Assembly: GCA_964529405.1 (NCBI GenBank)
Contig: CAZGWE010000005.1
Coordinates: forward strand, 1 to 62,128
Source of the DNA: CAZGWE01 sp964529405
GTDB lineage: Bacteria > Patescibacteriota > UBA1384 > XYA2-FULL-43-10 > 1-14-0-10-43-13
DNA: 62,128 nt
Direction of reading: 5' to 3'
The position numbers were made by a program, and so were the translations under genes. A model generated the notes under the pieces. The model ran no database searches. It was not told the DNA's origin and worked only from the letters and a program-made list of their open reading frames with translations. This document shows, in pieces, positions 49,943 to 58,042 of this stretch. Each line of letters opens with the position of its first letter. Position 1 is the stretch's first letter.

Positions 49943-50473
49943 ATGATAAAAAAGCGTTTTCTCACATCCCTTATACTTTCTACTCTCTACTTTCTACTTT
50001 CCGCAAGCAAAGCCCGTGCGATCTGCGGTGTCTGTACCGGAGCGGCTGTGGCCGGAGTCGGCCTGACCCGCTGGCTTGGGATTGACGACCTGGTCTCAGG
50101 GCTCTGGGTTGGAGGCGCTCTTGCCTCTGTCACAGGTTGGACCATCAACTGGTTAAACAAGAAAGAGATCAGATTTTACGGTAGAAAAATTCTTGTTGCG
50201 CTGCTCTACTACGGTTTTGTTGTCATTCCGTTCTATTACTACGATATCGCCACTCATCCACGCAATAAATACATCCATGAAACCTATATCGGCATCGATA
50301 AATTAATCCTGTCGATTTTCATTGGCACCATCTTCTTTGTCATTGCCAATAAGACTTACGAATACCTCAAAGCTAAAAATGGCGGTCACGGCCATTTTCC
50401 ATTCGAAAAAGTCGTTTTTCCAATCGGAACGCTACTTATCTTAAGTGGAATTGCTTGGCTGATCAATAAATAA
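49943..50473 (+). CDS. Exported/membrane protein with CGVC motif
   Basis: A 176-residue protein with a signal-like N-terminus (FLTSLILSTLYFLLSASKA), then RAICGVCTGAAVAGVGLTR, with a CxxC placed just outside or within the membrane, and about four further helices. It resembles a conserved family I have seen in CPR genomes, without known function. The CxxC suggests thiol-disulfide chemistry or metal binding. Confidence 0.7.
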   Translation: MIKKRFLTSLILSTLYFLLSASKARAICGVCTGAAVAGVGLTRWLGIDDLVSGLWVGGALASVTGWTINWLNKKEIRFYGRKILVALLYYGFVVIPFYYYDIATHPRNKYIHETYIGIDKLILSIFIGTIFFVIANKTYEYLKAKNGGHGHFPFEKVVFPIGTLLILSGIAWLINK

Positions 50474-50597
50474 TTTTCAATTACCAATTTTACAATTTTC
50501 AATCAAATCTAAATTTTTCAAGGGTTAATTTTTAAATTTTTGGATTTGAAAATTAGTTGTAAAATTGAAAATTAAAAATTGAAAATTTAGGAATATA

Positions 50598-51167
50598 ATG
50601 ATAGACAACATCGATGCTTTCATCAAAAAAGTTAATGATTCAAAAAAGGACAACAAGCTCGACCTCTCGGCCGATGAAGACCTGTCGATTGCCATAATGA
50701 ACCTGATTTCGATCGAGGAGCACTTCTTCTTCACGGCTAAAAAGACCGGCAAAGCCAAATATTTTGATTTACTCAAAGAAATCCGCGAGATGCGCAAAGA
50801 GCTCTTGAAAAAGATCGTCAAAGATTACGAAGGCGAAGTCTGGTGCATCTCCAAACACCTGCTTGCAGCTTCAATGCGCCTAATGGAAGTCGGCACCAAA
50901 GAACTCGGCCGCGATAATAAAAAAGAGGCCGAAGACCTATTCGAAAAATCATACAATTTGTACTCGCTCTTCTGGGGTCTAAATCTTGGCGTAGTTGATG
51001 TCGGAGGAATCAAGAAGATAGGAGAGGATGAAATTGATAAAGGGGAAAAGAGGGGGAAAAAAGAGGAAGAAGAAGGTGAAGAAGATAAAGCTGTTAAGGG
51101 TGGTAATTCCGTCATGAGCAAACTCGGCGGCTTAGTCAAACGCGCTATTGATTGCTGCATTGAATAG
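50598..51167 (+). CDS. Hypothetical helical protein
   Basis: A 189-residue protein, mainly helical (DLSIAIMNLISIEEHFFFTA, LLKEIREMRKELLKKIV), with a low-complexity Lys/Glu stretch at about residues 145-165 and a Cys pair at the end. The gap before it (50474-50597) is filled by TTTTCAATT microrepeats. Function unknown. Confidence 0.68.
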   Translation: MIDNIDAFIKKVNDSKKDNKLDLSADEDLSIAIMNLISIEEHFFFTAKKTGKAKYFDLLKEIREMRKELLKKIVKDYEGEVWCISKHLLAASMRLMEVGTKELGRDNKKEAEDLFEKSYNLYSLFWGLNLGVVDVGGIKKIGEDEIDKGEKRGKKEEEEGEEDKAVKGGNSVMSKLGGLVKRAIDCCIE

Positions 51168-51233
51168 TTTCATTTTCTCCTCCCCTTTTGAAGGGGAGGC
51201 GTAGGTGGGGTTACAAAATAGTCCCAAAAAGGT

Positions 51234-51274
51234 TGTCATCCCGGACTGTGGTGTTGAGATCCGGGATCCACTCC
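51234..51274. repeat. Microrepeat related to 25949-25983
   Basis: GTCATCCCGGACTGTGGTG and its inverted partner GATCCGGGATCC. The 51168-51462 gap otherwise holds TCTCCTCCCCTTTTGAAGGG-type repeats and the module E terminator. Confidence 0.55.
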
Positions 51275-51364
51275 TTATTGTGTCGTTGCGAGCATATCGA
51301 AGCAATCTATCAGGATTAGTTCGTAGATTTCTCATTTCATTCGAAATGACTTTTTATTTTCAAA

Positions 51365-51405
51365 TAAAAAACCGCCCATCATTCCGTTTCCGGAAATCAG
51401 GGCGG
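51365..51405 (-). terminator. Terminator of module E
   Basis: On the minus strand CCGCCC pairs with GGGCGG around an inner TTTCCGGAAACGGAA and is followed by six T. Confidence 0.78.
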
Positions 51406-51462
51406 CCGGTTGTGTTTGGTCGCACTACGCTGGTTCATTACTCCCCACTCGAATTGGCAGGC

Positions 51463-52113
51463 TTACCTGCTCTCCTCGTAGAGATGATCCATGTAGCTCC
51501 GCTTCATACCGACAATCTCGCTGAGGTCTGTATCCTTAGTAATGACCTGGTAGCCAGTGCTATCATCACCCACCCGATCTTCGTCCAGGAAGACAAGTCC
51601 GTAGTGCGAAAGGTTATAGGTATAGCAGACTGTCTTACCCTCGCTGGTTTGTGATTCGGTGTAAGTGATGAACAGGTGGCCACAATCGTCTTCCTTGTCC
51701 CAAGTCTGGCGTAGCTCAGCCACGAGAACCTCCAGGATTGTCATGCAAGTACGAGGAAAGACTCGTAACCAGGAACAACGATCCTCACTCTTCAGTTCTC
51801 GTTGCCTAGGCTGAGCATAGCTGAAAGTCTTGGTCCGGCGGGCCTTGATCGCATAGGACTCCTCAGTCGTCCTAGACATCTCGATAGAATCGAGATCCTT
51901 GAGCTCACTGAAGGCGCCGTAAACCCGCCTTATCTCGCACCACACCTGGGAAATCTTCACTCCCTTGGGAATGAAGAAGTACCAGTCATAGCCATCGAGT
52001 TCGGGCAGGTGCTTGAACTTGACCTCAACTTCCGCTGAGTCAACTTCAATACCCATGTGCGCCCAGAATTCGATATTCGCTTTGATCTCGCTCTCAACCG
52101 TTCTGACCTGCAC
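51463..52113 (-). CDS. Hypothetical protein, module E output gene
   Basis: A protein of about 216 residues of unknown family (VEVKFKHLPELDGYDWYFFI, then LRVFPRTCMTILEVLVAEL and HLFITYTESQTSEGK). It is soluble and has no signal peptide. The start is placed at GTG 52113, after GGGAGAG, because the frame upstream (to GTG 52203) is part of a leader whose DNA is shared with modules A and B. It is divergent from the TrmB regulator at 52484. Confidence 0.68.
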   Translation of the reverse strand: MQVRTVESEIKANIEFWAHMGIEVDSAEVEVKFKHLPELDGYDWYFFIPKGVKISQVWCEIRRVYGAFSELKDLDSIEMSRTTEESYAIKARRTKTFSYAQPRQRELKSEDRCSWLRVFPRTCMTILEVLVAELRQTWDKEDDCGHLFITYTESQTSEGKTVCYTYNLSHYGLVFLDEDRVGDDSTGYQVITKDTDLSEIVGMKRSYMDHLYEESR

Positions 52114-52235
52114 CTTTTCTCTCCCTATCGGAATCGAGCTATCCAGCCTGCACCCTTGCGAGCCTCGGCTGGCGTTTTTGATGGCGTTTCCGTGCTCTTT
52201 CACGCTGATTGCGCTAAGCGCTTATTCATCGTGAA
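52114..52235 (-). ncRNA. Structured 5' leader of module E
   Basis: TTCACG (52230-52235) pairs with CGTGAA (52199-52204); the inner stem is GCGC-TAA-GCGC (52211-52221), different in sequence from module B but equal in place. ACGCCATCAAAAACGCC follows at 52171-52187 (minus strand), identical over 17 bases to module A. Confidence 0.6.
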
Positions 52236-52241
52236 CAGGCC

Positions 52242-52271
52242 ATTATAGCACTTCTTTTTCCGCTTTGTCAA
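52242..52271 (-). promoter_or_regulatory. Strong promoter of the module E output gene
   Basis: TTGACA (52266-52271) and TATAAT (52242-52247), 18 bp apart, followed by GGCCTGTTCACGATGA as in module B. Confidence 0.87.
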
Positions 52272-52324
52272 TACCTTTCCACAGTTTATTGCTCTATTAG
52301 TCTTGCTGTTATCATAGCTATTGA

Positions 52325-52359
52325 CAGGTTAATATATAAAGGTATATAATACAACTGTC
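52325..52359 (+). promoter_or_regulatory. Promoter of the module E regulator
   Basis: TTGACA followed after about 18 bp by TATAAT (in GGTATATAATAC). The 130-bp leader that follows contains a CTCTCCGACTCTC-type microrepeat. Confidence 0.6.
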
Positions 52360-52483
52360 GAAATATTTCCACACAGTATTAAGTCGGAGAGTATGAAAGT
52401 ACTAAGTGTGAAAGTCAGATCGAATTCTGTGCCTCACTCTCCGACTCTCTAACTCTCACCCTCTCACACTAATTAGGAGTCAT

Positions 52484-53257
52484 ATGAACACCGACCTATT
52501 AAAACAATTTGGTCTGTCGGCAAAAGAAGCTAGCATTTATTTGTCTTTGTTAGAGCTTGGAGCATCATCGGTCTCACAAATCGCCGTCAAAGCAAAAATT
52601 AACCGCACCACTGCATACGATATTTTGGAGGCACTGGTTCAATACGGCTTGGTAAGCTATGTCAAAGAGGAGACCAAAAAGCATTATGTGGCTGAAAACC
52701 CTGAGGCATTGGTCGGCTATTTAGAGAAAAAGGGCAGAGCATTGATTTCAAAGGCTTCTGAGGCCAAGAAAATATTACCGGAACTTAAAAGTGTCTATAA
52801 CTTAATCCCACATAAACCAAAGGTTAAATATTATGACGGCGAAGACGGTATTATCGCCATGTATGAAGATTCCCTTACTTCAAGATCAGAGATTTTGTCA
52901 TGGTTAGATCCAGAACGTACAGCCGACTTTTCAGAAGATTATTTTAGTCAATATTATAAACGCCGTGCTGAAAAAGGCATTCACATTAAAGCTATAGTTA
53001 ACGATGTGCCAATCTCGCACGAAATCAACTCACGCAACAAAGCAGAGGATAGAGAGATGAAAATAATCCCCCGCCAGATGATGGATATTGTGCCTGAGTG
53101 CTACGTATATGATGACAAAGTTGCCTTTATGTCCCTTCGTGAAAAGTTTGGCGTTATGATCGAATCCAAAGACATCGCCAAAGCCCTCCGCAAGCTTTAT
53201 GAACTCGCTTGGAAGCATGCGGGGGAAATTGATAAAGCAAGTCAGCGGAACAGCTAG
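52484..53257 (+). CDS. TrmB-family transcriptional regulator (module E)
   Basis: A 257-residue paralogue with winged helix GLSAKEASIYLSLLELGASS and recognition helix INRTTAYDILEALV; the sensor domain ends MIESKDIAKALRKLYELAW. AGGAG lies six bases before the ATG. It is divergent from the unknown protein at 51463-52113, and inverted TTGTCAATA/CTATTGACA copies stand between them. The last residues are followed by CAGCAAGACAGC-type repeats at 53244-53272. Confidence 0.88.
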   Translation: MNTDLLKQFGLSAKEASIYLSLLELGASSVSQIAVKAKINRTTAYDILEALVQYGLVSYVKEETKKHYVAENPEALVGYLEKKGRALISKASEAKKILPELKSVYNLIPHKPKVKYYDGEDGIIAMYEDSLTSRSEILSWLDPERTADFSEDYFSQYYKRRAEKGIHIKAIVNDVPISHEINSRNKAEDREMKIIPRQMMDIVPECYVYDDKVAFMSLREKFGVMIESKDIAKALRKLYELAWKHAGEIDKASQRNS

Positions 53258-53284
53258 TCAGCAAGACAGCAAGATAACTTTACA

Positions 53285-53315
53285 TTTGTCATTCCTGCGG
53301 AGACAGGAATCCAAG
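53285..53315. repeat. Microrepeat
   Basis: TGTCATTCCTGCGGAGACAG and a short tail, of the VISAEAGIQ type when read on the other strand. Confidence 0.55.
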
Positions 53316-53368
53316 ATCCCTGATCAAGTCAGAGATAACAATCAAAAACTAAGTAATAAGTAAAATGA

Positions 53369-53398
53369 AAAGAACAGTTCGAATGAGAACTGTTCTTT
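53369..53398 (-). terminator. Terminator of the radical SAM gene
   Basis: AAAGAACAGTTC and its exact inverse around GAATGA; T runs on both sides could stop transcription in either direction. Confidence 0.75.
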
Positions 53399-53432
53399 GG
53401 TTATGGGGAGCCTGTACGGCTCTCACGGATTA

Positions 53433-54527
53433 TCATGGCACCCTCGCCTCCTTCTTGAGCCGGCTGCGAACAGCCTTCATAAGGTTAGCTTGGGTGCCGG
53501 CAGTGGCTCGCGTGATGCAGCGTATGCACGAGCCATCTGCCTCCCGGCAATGGCGCCAACTCGCCTGGATGATCAGGCGGTGAAAATGGCGCAAATCCTC
53601 GACGGTCATGGCCTTAATGTTGGGCATCAACCCGGTGGGGCCGGATTTATAGCCGCAGAGCATCATTAGGCCATCTGTGTCCATTGCCACCCCGCGATAG
53701 CCGTAGCTGCACTTGCCTGTTCGCAAGGAGCTTTGACCGCCAGTGTCAGAGTAGGTTTTGACCAAGGTATCCAGCCGAGCTTGATCGATAGCATTGCCGA
53801 CCCGCTCGAGCCAGACTCGTTCCCTGGCCACTTTCCCCTCAGGCATGACACAGTTTGAAATGAAGAGCAGGCCGTTGCTGTGAGCGAAAGCCTTGGCAAC
53901 CTCGACACCACTCTCGTTGAGCAGGGTGACAGTGAAGTTCACCCCGATCCGAGTGATCTCTCGGTTGCCAATGACCTCGTTTGGCCCATAAACAGCCCGA
54001 AGCAGTCTCAGGTTCTCGATGACCCTGAAGATATCACCATTGCCGGTTGAGCGGCGGTAAATCTCAGGGTCAAGTGAATGCAGGCTGATGAAAATCGAAA
54101 CCCCGTGGTCTCGCAAGAATTCAGCCTGTTCCTGGCTCAGAAAGTTCAGGGTAGTGAACATAATAGTTCCCATTCCCAAACTATGAGCCTGTTCGAGAAC
54201 CGGGCGTACCAACTCACAAAACCCAGGTCGGCCATCGGGCGGTTGCCACAAAGGCTCACCGTCACCGATAATCACGATGGTTTGAGCGCCTGCCTCATGC
54301 GCCTTGACAATCTGCTCGTTGCGCTCCTCGGGCGACAAAACCGGCTTACCGAGGCAAGCCCAGTTGATGCCGCCGCCAGAGCCCAGCGCGCAGATGGCGC
54401 AGCAATGCGGACAACTCGTCGGAATGTTAACTGTAAAGAAAGTTAAGCCTTCTTCATCTGGTGCAATCTCGCCTTTCAAACTGGCGACCAGCTCCAGATA
54501 GTCAAGCGACCCCCTCAGTGTCTTCAT
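53433..54527 (-). CDS. Radical SAM protein with SPASM-like C-terminus (module F output)
   Basis: A 364-residue enzyme. The cluster motif is C39-x3-C43-x2-C46 (SCPHCCAICALG) and the SAM-binding GDGEP is at 88-92. The C-terminal third is rich in Cys with a SPASM-like arrangement (GKCSYGYRGVAMDTDGLMML, CGYK, then CREADGSCIRC), which would hold an auxiliary Fe-S cluster. SPASM enzymes often modify peptides or proteins. No precursor peptide or transporter is adjacent. Divergent from a TrmB regulator. Confidence 0.83.
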   Translation of the reverse strand: MKTLRGSLDYLELVASLKGEIAPDEEGLTFFTVNIPTSCPHCCAICALGSGGGINWACLGKPVLSPEERNEQIVKAHEAGAQTIVIIGDGEPLWQPPDGRPGFCELVRPVLEQAHSLGMGTIMFTTLNFLSQEQAEFLRDHGVSIFISLHSLDPEIYRRSTGNGDIFRVIENLRLLRAVYGPNEVIGNREITRIGVNFTVTLLNESGVEVAKAFAHSNGLLFISNCVMPEGKVARERVWLERVGNAIDQARLDTLVKTYSDTGGQSSLRTGKCSYGYRGVAMDTDGLMMLCGYKSGPTGLMPNIKAMTVEDLRHFHRLIIQASWRHCREADGSCIRCITRATAGTQANLMKAVRSRLKKEARVP

Positions 54528-54563
54528 ATTCTGTTCTCCCCTTGAATGTACCAGCCACCATTC

Positions 54564-54642
54564 TGGCGTGATGGCTCAACGCCGTTCAACCCGACTCCGG
54601 ATTGTAACTTGCTATTCTAGCATTAAATTGCTGAAATGTCAA
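54564..54642 (-). promoter_or_regulatory. Promoter and hairpin leader of the radical SAM gene
   Basis: TTGACA (54637-54642) and TAGAAT (54614-54619), 17 bp apart. Just after it, GTT-a-CAA-t-CCG can pair with CGG-g-TTG-a-AAC (54584-54608), and GGCGT/ACGCC (54564-54582) forms a second stem. The sequence differs from modules A, B, E and G but the position of the hairpin is the same. Confidence 0.6.
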
Positions 54643-54681
54643 CACTATCAATACAAAATGTTGTACAATTTTCCCAACATC

Positions 54682-54710
54682 TTGACATTTAGAATCGGAT
54701 AGCGTAATAT
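54682..54710 (+). promoter_or_regulatory. Promoter of the module F regulator (leaderless)
   Basis: TTGACA (54682-54687) and TAATAT (54705-54710), 17 bp apart. The ATG at 54718 is 7 bases after the -10, about where transcription should begin. Confidence 0.75.
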
Positions 54711-54717
54711 ATTTTGT

Positions 54718-55488
54718 ATGAATGACCAATACAAAAGTGAGGAACTGGAAAAAGAACTGCTTGACTATGGCCTCACCAGCAAACAAGCGCGAGTCTATTT
54801 AGCTTTGTTGCAGTTAGGCACTTCTAATATCCAAGCTATTGCCGAGAAGGCGCGCGTTGAGAGAACAAATACTTATGATGCCGTTCAAGGATTGATTGAT
54901 CGCCGGCTGATCAGCATCACTACGCAAGGCAAAAAACGGCTATTTGTGGCTGAGCCGCCCGAATCGTTAGAGGTCATCATCAAAGAAAAGGCAAAGAAAC
55001 TTAAAGACCTTTTGCCTGAACTCAGATCGCTCCATAATATTTCCGAATTCAAGCCCAAAATCCGCTTTTATCCAGGAGTTGAGGGTTACAAAGCAGTTTA
55101 TGAGGATACCCTCTCCGCTTCAAGCAAGTTGCTCTTTGGCATATACTCCAGCCAAGATATTATCGATGTTTTGGGCATGGACTTTATTCGCCACATAATT
55201 GAGCAGCGGGTAGAAAAGAAAATCACTCTCCGCGTTATTCGACCCAGAGAGACAGAGGTACCCGGTCTTTGGCCGGCCGGCGAAGAAGCACTAAGGGAAG
55301 TAAAACTAGCCCCCAAGGGAATGGTTTTCCCGATTGTAACCTTTGTTTACGACAACAAAGTCATCTATCTCTCATCAAAAAAAGAGACCTTTGGTCTCAT
55401 TATTGAAAGCCATGACATGGCCCAGGCTCATCAGAACTATTTTGAGGCTCTGTGGCAGATTAGTACGGAGATGCCGATAGTAAAATAA
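54718..55488 (+). CDS. TrmB-family transcriptional regulator (module F)
   Basis: A 256-residue paralogue with winged helix GLTSKQARVYLALLQLGTSN, recognition helix VERTNTYDAVQGLI, and a sensor ending IIESHDMAQAHQNYFEALW. There is no Shine-Dalgarno sequence, and the promoter position implies a leaderless mRNA. It is divergent from the radical SAM gene; the two promoters share a 60-bp region with inverted AAATGTCAA/TTGACATTT. Confidence 0.88.
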   Translation: MNDQYKSEELEKELLDYGLTSKQARVYLALLQLGTSNIQAIAEKARVERTNTYDAVQGLIDRRLISITTQGKKRLFVAEPPESLEVIIKEKAKKLKDLLPELRSLHNISEFKPKIRFYPGVEGYKAVYEDTLSASSKLLFGIYSSQDIIDVLGMDFIRHIIEQRVEKKITLRVIRPRETEVPGLWPAGEEALREVKLAPKGMVFPIVTFVYDNKVIYLSSKKETFGLIIESHDMAQAHQNYFEALWQISTEMPIVK

Positions 55489-55490
55489 TC

Positions 55491-55829
55491 TTAGACGATC
55501 TTGAGAACTTTTTTGATCTTGGTAATTTCTTTTAGATGCCTTTTGTCGAGCCGGTCGATTCTAATGTTAGTAAAAACACGCTCCTGATCCAGGCGCTGAA
55601 CGATAGTCAAAATTTTATCCATACCTACTAATACTTCAAGGTGGTTGTTTCTCATCTCCTGCTTCATTTCATCAAAACGATCGTCATGCTCCAGAAGCTT
55701 GGCAATCATTCTCTCGTGGGCTTCGTCGTTTTGCTTAAACTTGAGGTCATGTTCGTCAAAACGGCGGTCATGCTCATTAAACCTCTTATCATGCTCAGCC
55801 AACTTTATAAGAATTTTATCTTCGCTCAT
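55491..55829 (-). CDS. Coiled-coil protein with HD-R-F repeats
   Basis: A 112-residue protein with seven-residue repeats of the type EHDKRFN/EHDRRFD/EHDLKFK near the N-terminus and a long coil after it (RLDQERVFTNIRIDRLDKRH). Its stop lies 2 bp from the end of the convergent TrmB gene. Function unknown; similar designs occur in phage tail-like or bacteriocin-linked proteins. Confidence 0.72.
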   Translation of the reverse strand: MSEDKILIKLAEHDKRFNEHDRRFDEHDLKFKQNDEAHERMIAKLLEHDDRFDEMKQEMRNNHLEVLVGMDKILTIVQRLDQERVFTNIRIDRLDKRHLKEITKIKKVLKIV

Positions 55830-55895
55830 TATGAAACCATAATATCATTACCGGTTCGAGTATTGTCAATAATTTATCTTGTAAAAAGCTGATAA

Positions 55896-58037
55896 TCAAT
55901 CTGATACTCTTTGAATAAAAATTCTGGCCAGGCGGAGGTCGTCGTAGGAGTATTTTTTGTTTAGAAGTTTGTAGGCCGGTGAGAGTGCGGAGATTGTAGT
56001 CTTTTCGAACGCGGCTTTGATTTCGGCCAGCTTTTCCGGCTCGGGTTTCAAGTGGGCAATGTCATCGAGCGGCAGATCTAATTTCTCCAGGTGTCCAATG
56101 ATCGTACCCACGGTTAAGTTGCGCTGTTTGGCAATCTGTTTTAGCGTCAGCTTTTTCAAGACAAGCTCTTTGGTTTGGGCATAAGTCGGACTGCTGTTTT
56201 GACGCAAAGAACGGCTTGGCTTCCTCTCGATGCTCGTGCGCGGCTGCTCGCTTTTGTTTGTCTCTTTAGCATAATTTCTGATCAGGCTCAAAAATCGTCC
56301 GCCAAACTCGTCTAATTTATGGCGTCCAACACCGCTGATACTCAAGAGCGAAACTTCGCTTTGCGGCAGATAGTAGGACATTTCCTGAAGTGCCTTATCG
56401 CCGAATATCACAAATGGCGGCACATTCATTTCGTCGGCAATCTCCTTGCGCAAAAACCTCAATCTTGAGAAGAGTTTTTCATCAAAATCAAGCTCCGTTA
56501 CATCCTTCACTTTGCCCGCCAACTCTGCCCTTGCTTCGGACAGCATGATGATCTCCTTATTTTTAAGAAAAGATAACCCTGCAGGTGCCACTCTTAAAAT
56601 CGGGTATTCCTCTCCTTCCTTAACGATCAATCCGCGCGCCACAAGCAAATTTATGAGCCGTTTGATCTCATCCGCCGGCAATTCGGAAGCGATACCAAAT
56701 ACCGAGAGCTGATTGTGGCCCCGCTCGCGAACTGTTTTCTTGTTCTCGCCGCGCAGCACCTGGCTGATATAACCGGCGCCAAAGCGCTGGTTAGCTCTAA
56801 GTATTGCCGAGAGAATCTTTTGAGTAATCTCCGTAGCCTCGAACTCCGCTTTAGGCGCAAGGCAGATGTCGCAGCCGCCGCAATTATTTATTTTGTTATC
56901 TTCGCCAAAGTAACGCAGTAGATGAGCTCGGCGACAGGACTGAAGTTCGCAGTATTCAAGCATTTCACGCAGCTTGATCTGGGCTCTTTGCCGCTCGGTT
57001 GGATCCTCGATCTGATTAATAAAATAATCATGTTTGATCTTATCGCCCGGCGAGTAGAAAAGAACACACTCGCTCGGCAAGCCATCGCGCCCGGCCCGCC
57101 CGGTTTCTTGATAATATCCCTCAACCGTTTTTGGCAGGTCAAAGTGGACAACCAGGCGCACATCCGGCTTATCTATACCCATGCCAAAGGCGATTGTAGC
57201 CACAATGATAGGCACTTCGTCACGAATAAATTTCTCCTGGGTTACTCTCCGTAAATCGTTGTCAAGCCCGGCATGATAGGCTAGGGCAGCTAAACCCTGG
57301 CTCGATAAATTAAGTGCCAGGTTCTCGGTATCTTTACGGGAAAAGCAGTAGATAATAGCCGGCTTGTTCTCATATTTTTTAAGCAGCAAAACGAGTTTGT
57401 TATATGCCTGGCGCTTCGGCTCAACGTGATATGACAGGTTTGCCCGGTTAAAGCTGGTCAGAAAAACCCTGGCTTGATCAAGATTGAGCTCAGTCAAAAT
57501 ATCATTTCGGACACGCTCCGTGGCAGTTGCGGTCAAAGCCACGATTGGCACATTCGGAAAATCGCTTCTCAATGTCTTCAGATTGCGATATTCGGGTCGA
57601 AAATCGTGCCCCCACTCCGAGATACAATGAGCTTCGTCAACTGCGATAAGAGAAATTGGCAACGTCTTCAGAAAAGATCGGAAGAAGTCCATGGCCAGCC
57701 GCTCCGGCGCCAGATAAAGAAGTATGATTTTGCCGGCTTTGATATCAGCCTGCGTCTGTCTGATCTCAGTCGAGCTCAGAGAACTGTTTATAAAAGCAGC
57801 CGAAATGCCATTAGCGCGCAGAGCATCAACCTGATCTTTCATCAGAGCGATCAGGGGCGAAATAACCAAGGTTAATCCGGGTAACTTCAAAGCTGGCAAC
57901 TGAAAACAGAGCGATTTGCCCCCGCCTGTCGGCATCAGCACCAGCGCATCTTTGCCTGCCAAAACATGCTCGATAATCTCCGCCTGCCCGGGCCTGAACT
58001 GATCGTAACCAAAGTGTTTTTTAAGCAATGTAAGCAT
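55896..58037 (-). CDS. recQ: ATP-dependent DNA helicase RecQ
   Basis: A 713-residue helicase with Walker A MPTGGGKS at 35-42, DEAH at 134-137 and the aromatic loop, motif VI QETGRAGRDG, a zinc-binding RQC part (CRRAHLLRYFGE, then CGGCDIC), an HRDC domain (VPPFVIFGDKALQEMS) and a C-terminal HTH of the type seen in RecQ (LTLKQIAKQRNLTVGTIIGH). It is 5 bp downstream of the RhuM-Fic gene in the same direction. Confidence 0.94.
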   Translation of the reverse strand: MLTLLKKHFGYDQFRPGQAEIIEHVLAGKDALVLMPTGGGKSLCFQLPALKLPGLTLVISPLIALMKDQVDALRANGISAAFINSSLSSTEIRQTQADIKAGKIILLYLAPERLAMDFFRSFLKTLPISLIAVDEAHCISEWGHDFRPEYRNLKTLRSDFPNVPIVALTATATERVRNDILTELNLDQARVFLTSFNRANLSYHVEPKRQAYNKLVLLLKKYENKPAIIYCFSRKDTENLALNLSSQGLAALAYHAGLDNDLRRVTQEKFIRDEVPIIVATIAFGMGIDKPDVRLVVHFDLPKTVEGYYQETGRAGRDGLPSECVLFYSPGDKIKHDYFINQIEDPTERQRAQIKLREMLEYCELQSCRRAHLLRYFGEDNKINNCGGCDICLAPKAEFEATEITQKILSAILRANQRFGAGYISQVLRGENKKTVRERGHNQLSVFGIASELPADEIKRLINLLVARGLIVKEGEEYPILRVAPAGLSFLKNKEIIMLSEARAELAGKVKDVTELDFDEKLFSRLRFLRKEIADEMNVPPFVIFGDKALQEMSYYLPQSEVSLLSISGVGRHKLDEFGGRFLSLIRNYAKETNKSEQPRTSIERKPSRSLRQNSSPTYAQTKELVLKKLTLKQIAKQRNLTVGTIIGHLEKLDLPLDDIAHLKPEPEKLAEIKAAFEKTTISALSPAYKLLNKKYSYDDLRLARIFIQRVSD

Positions 58038-58042
58038 TAAAA

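Noticed and set aside
52113..52203. N-terminal 30 codons of the module E output protein (start at GTG 52203)
   Set aside because: The DNA there is shared with the non-coding leaders of modules A and B, and a better ribosome site precedes GTG 52113.
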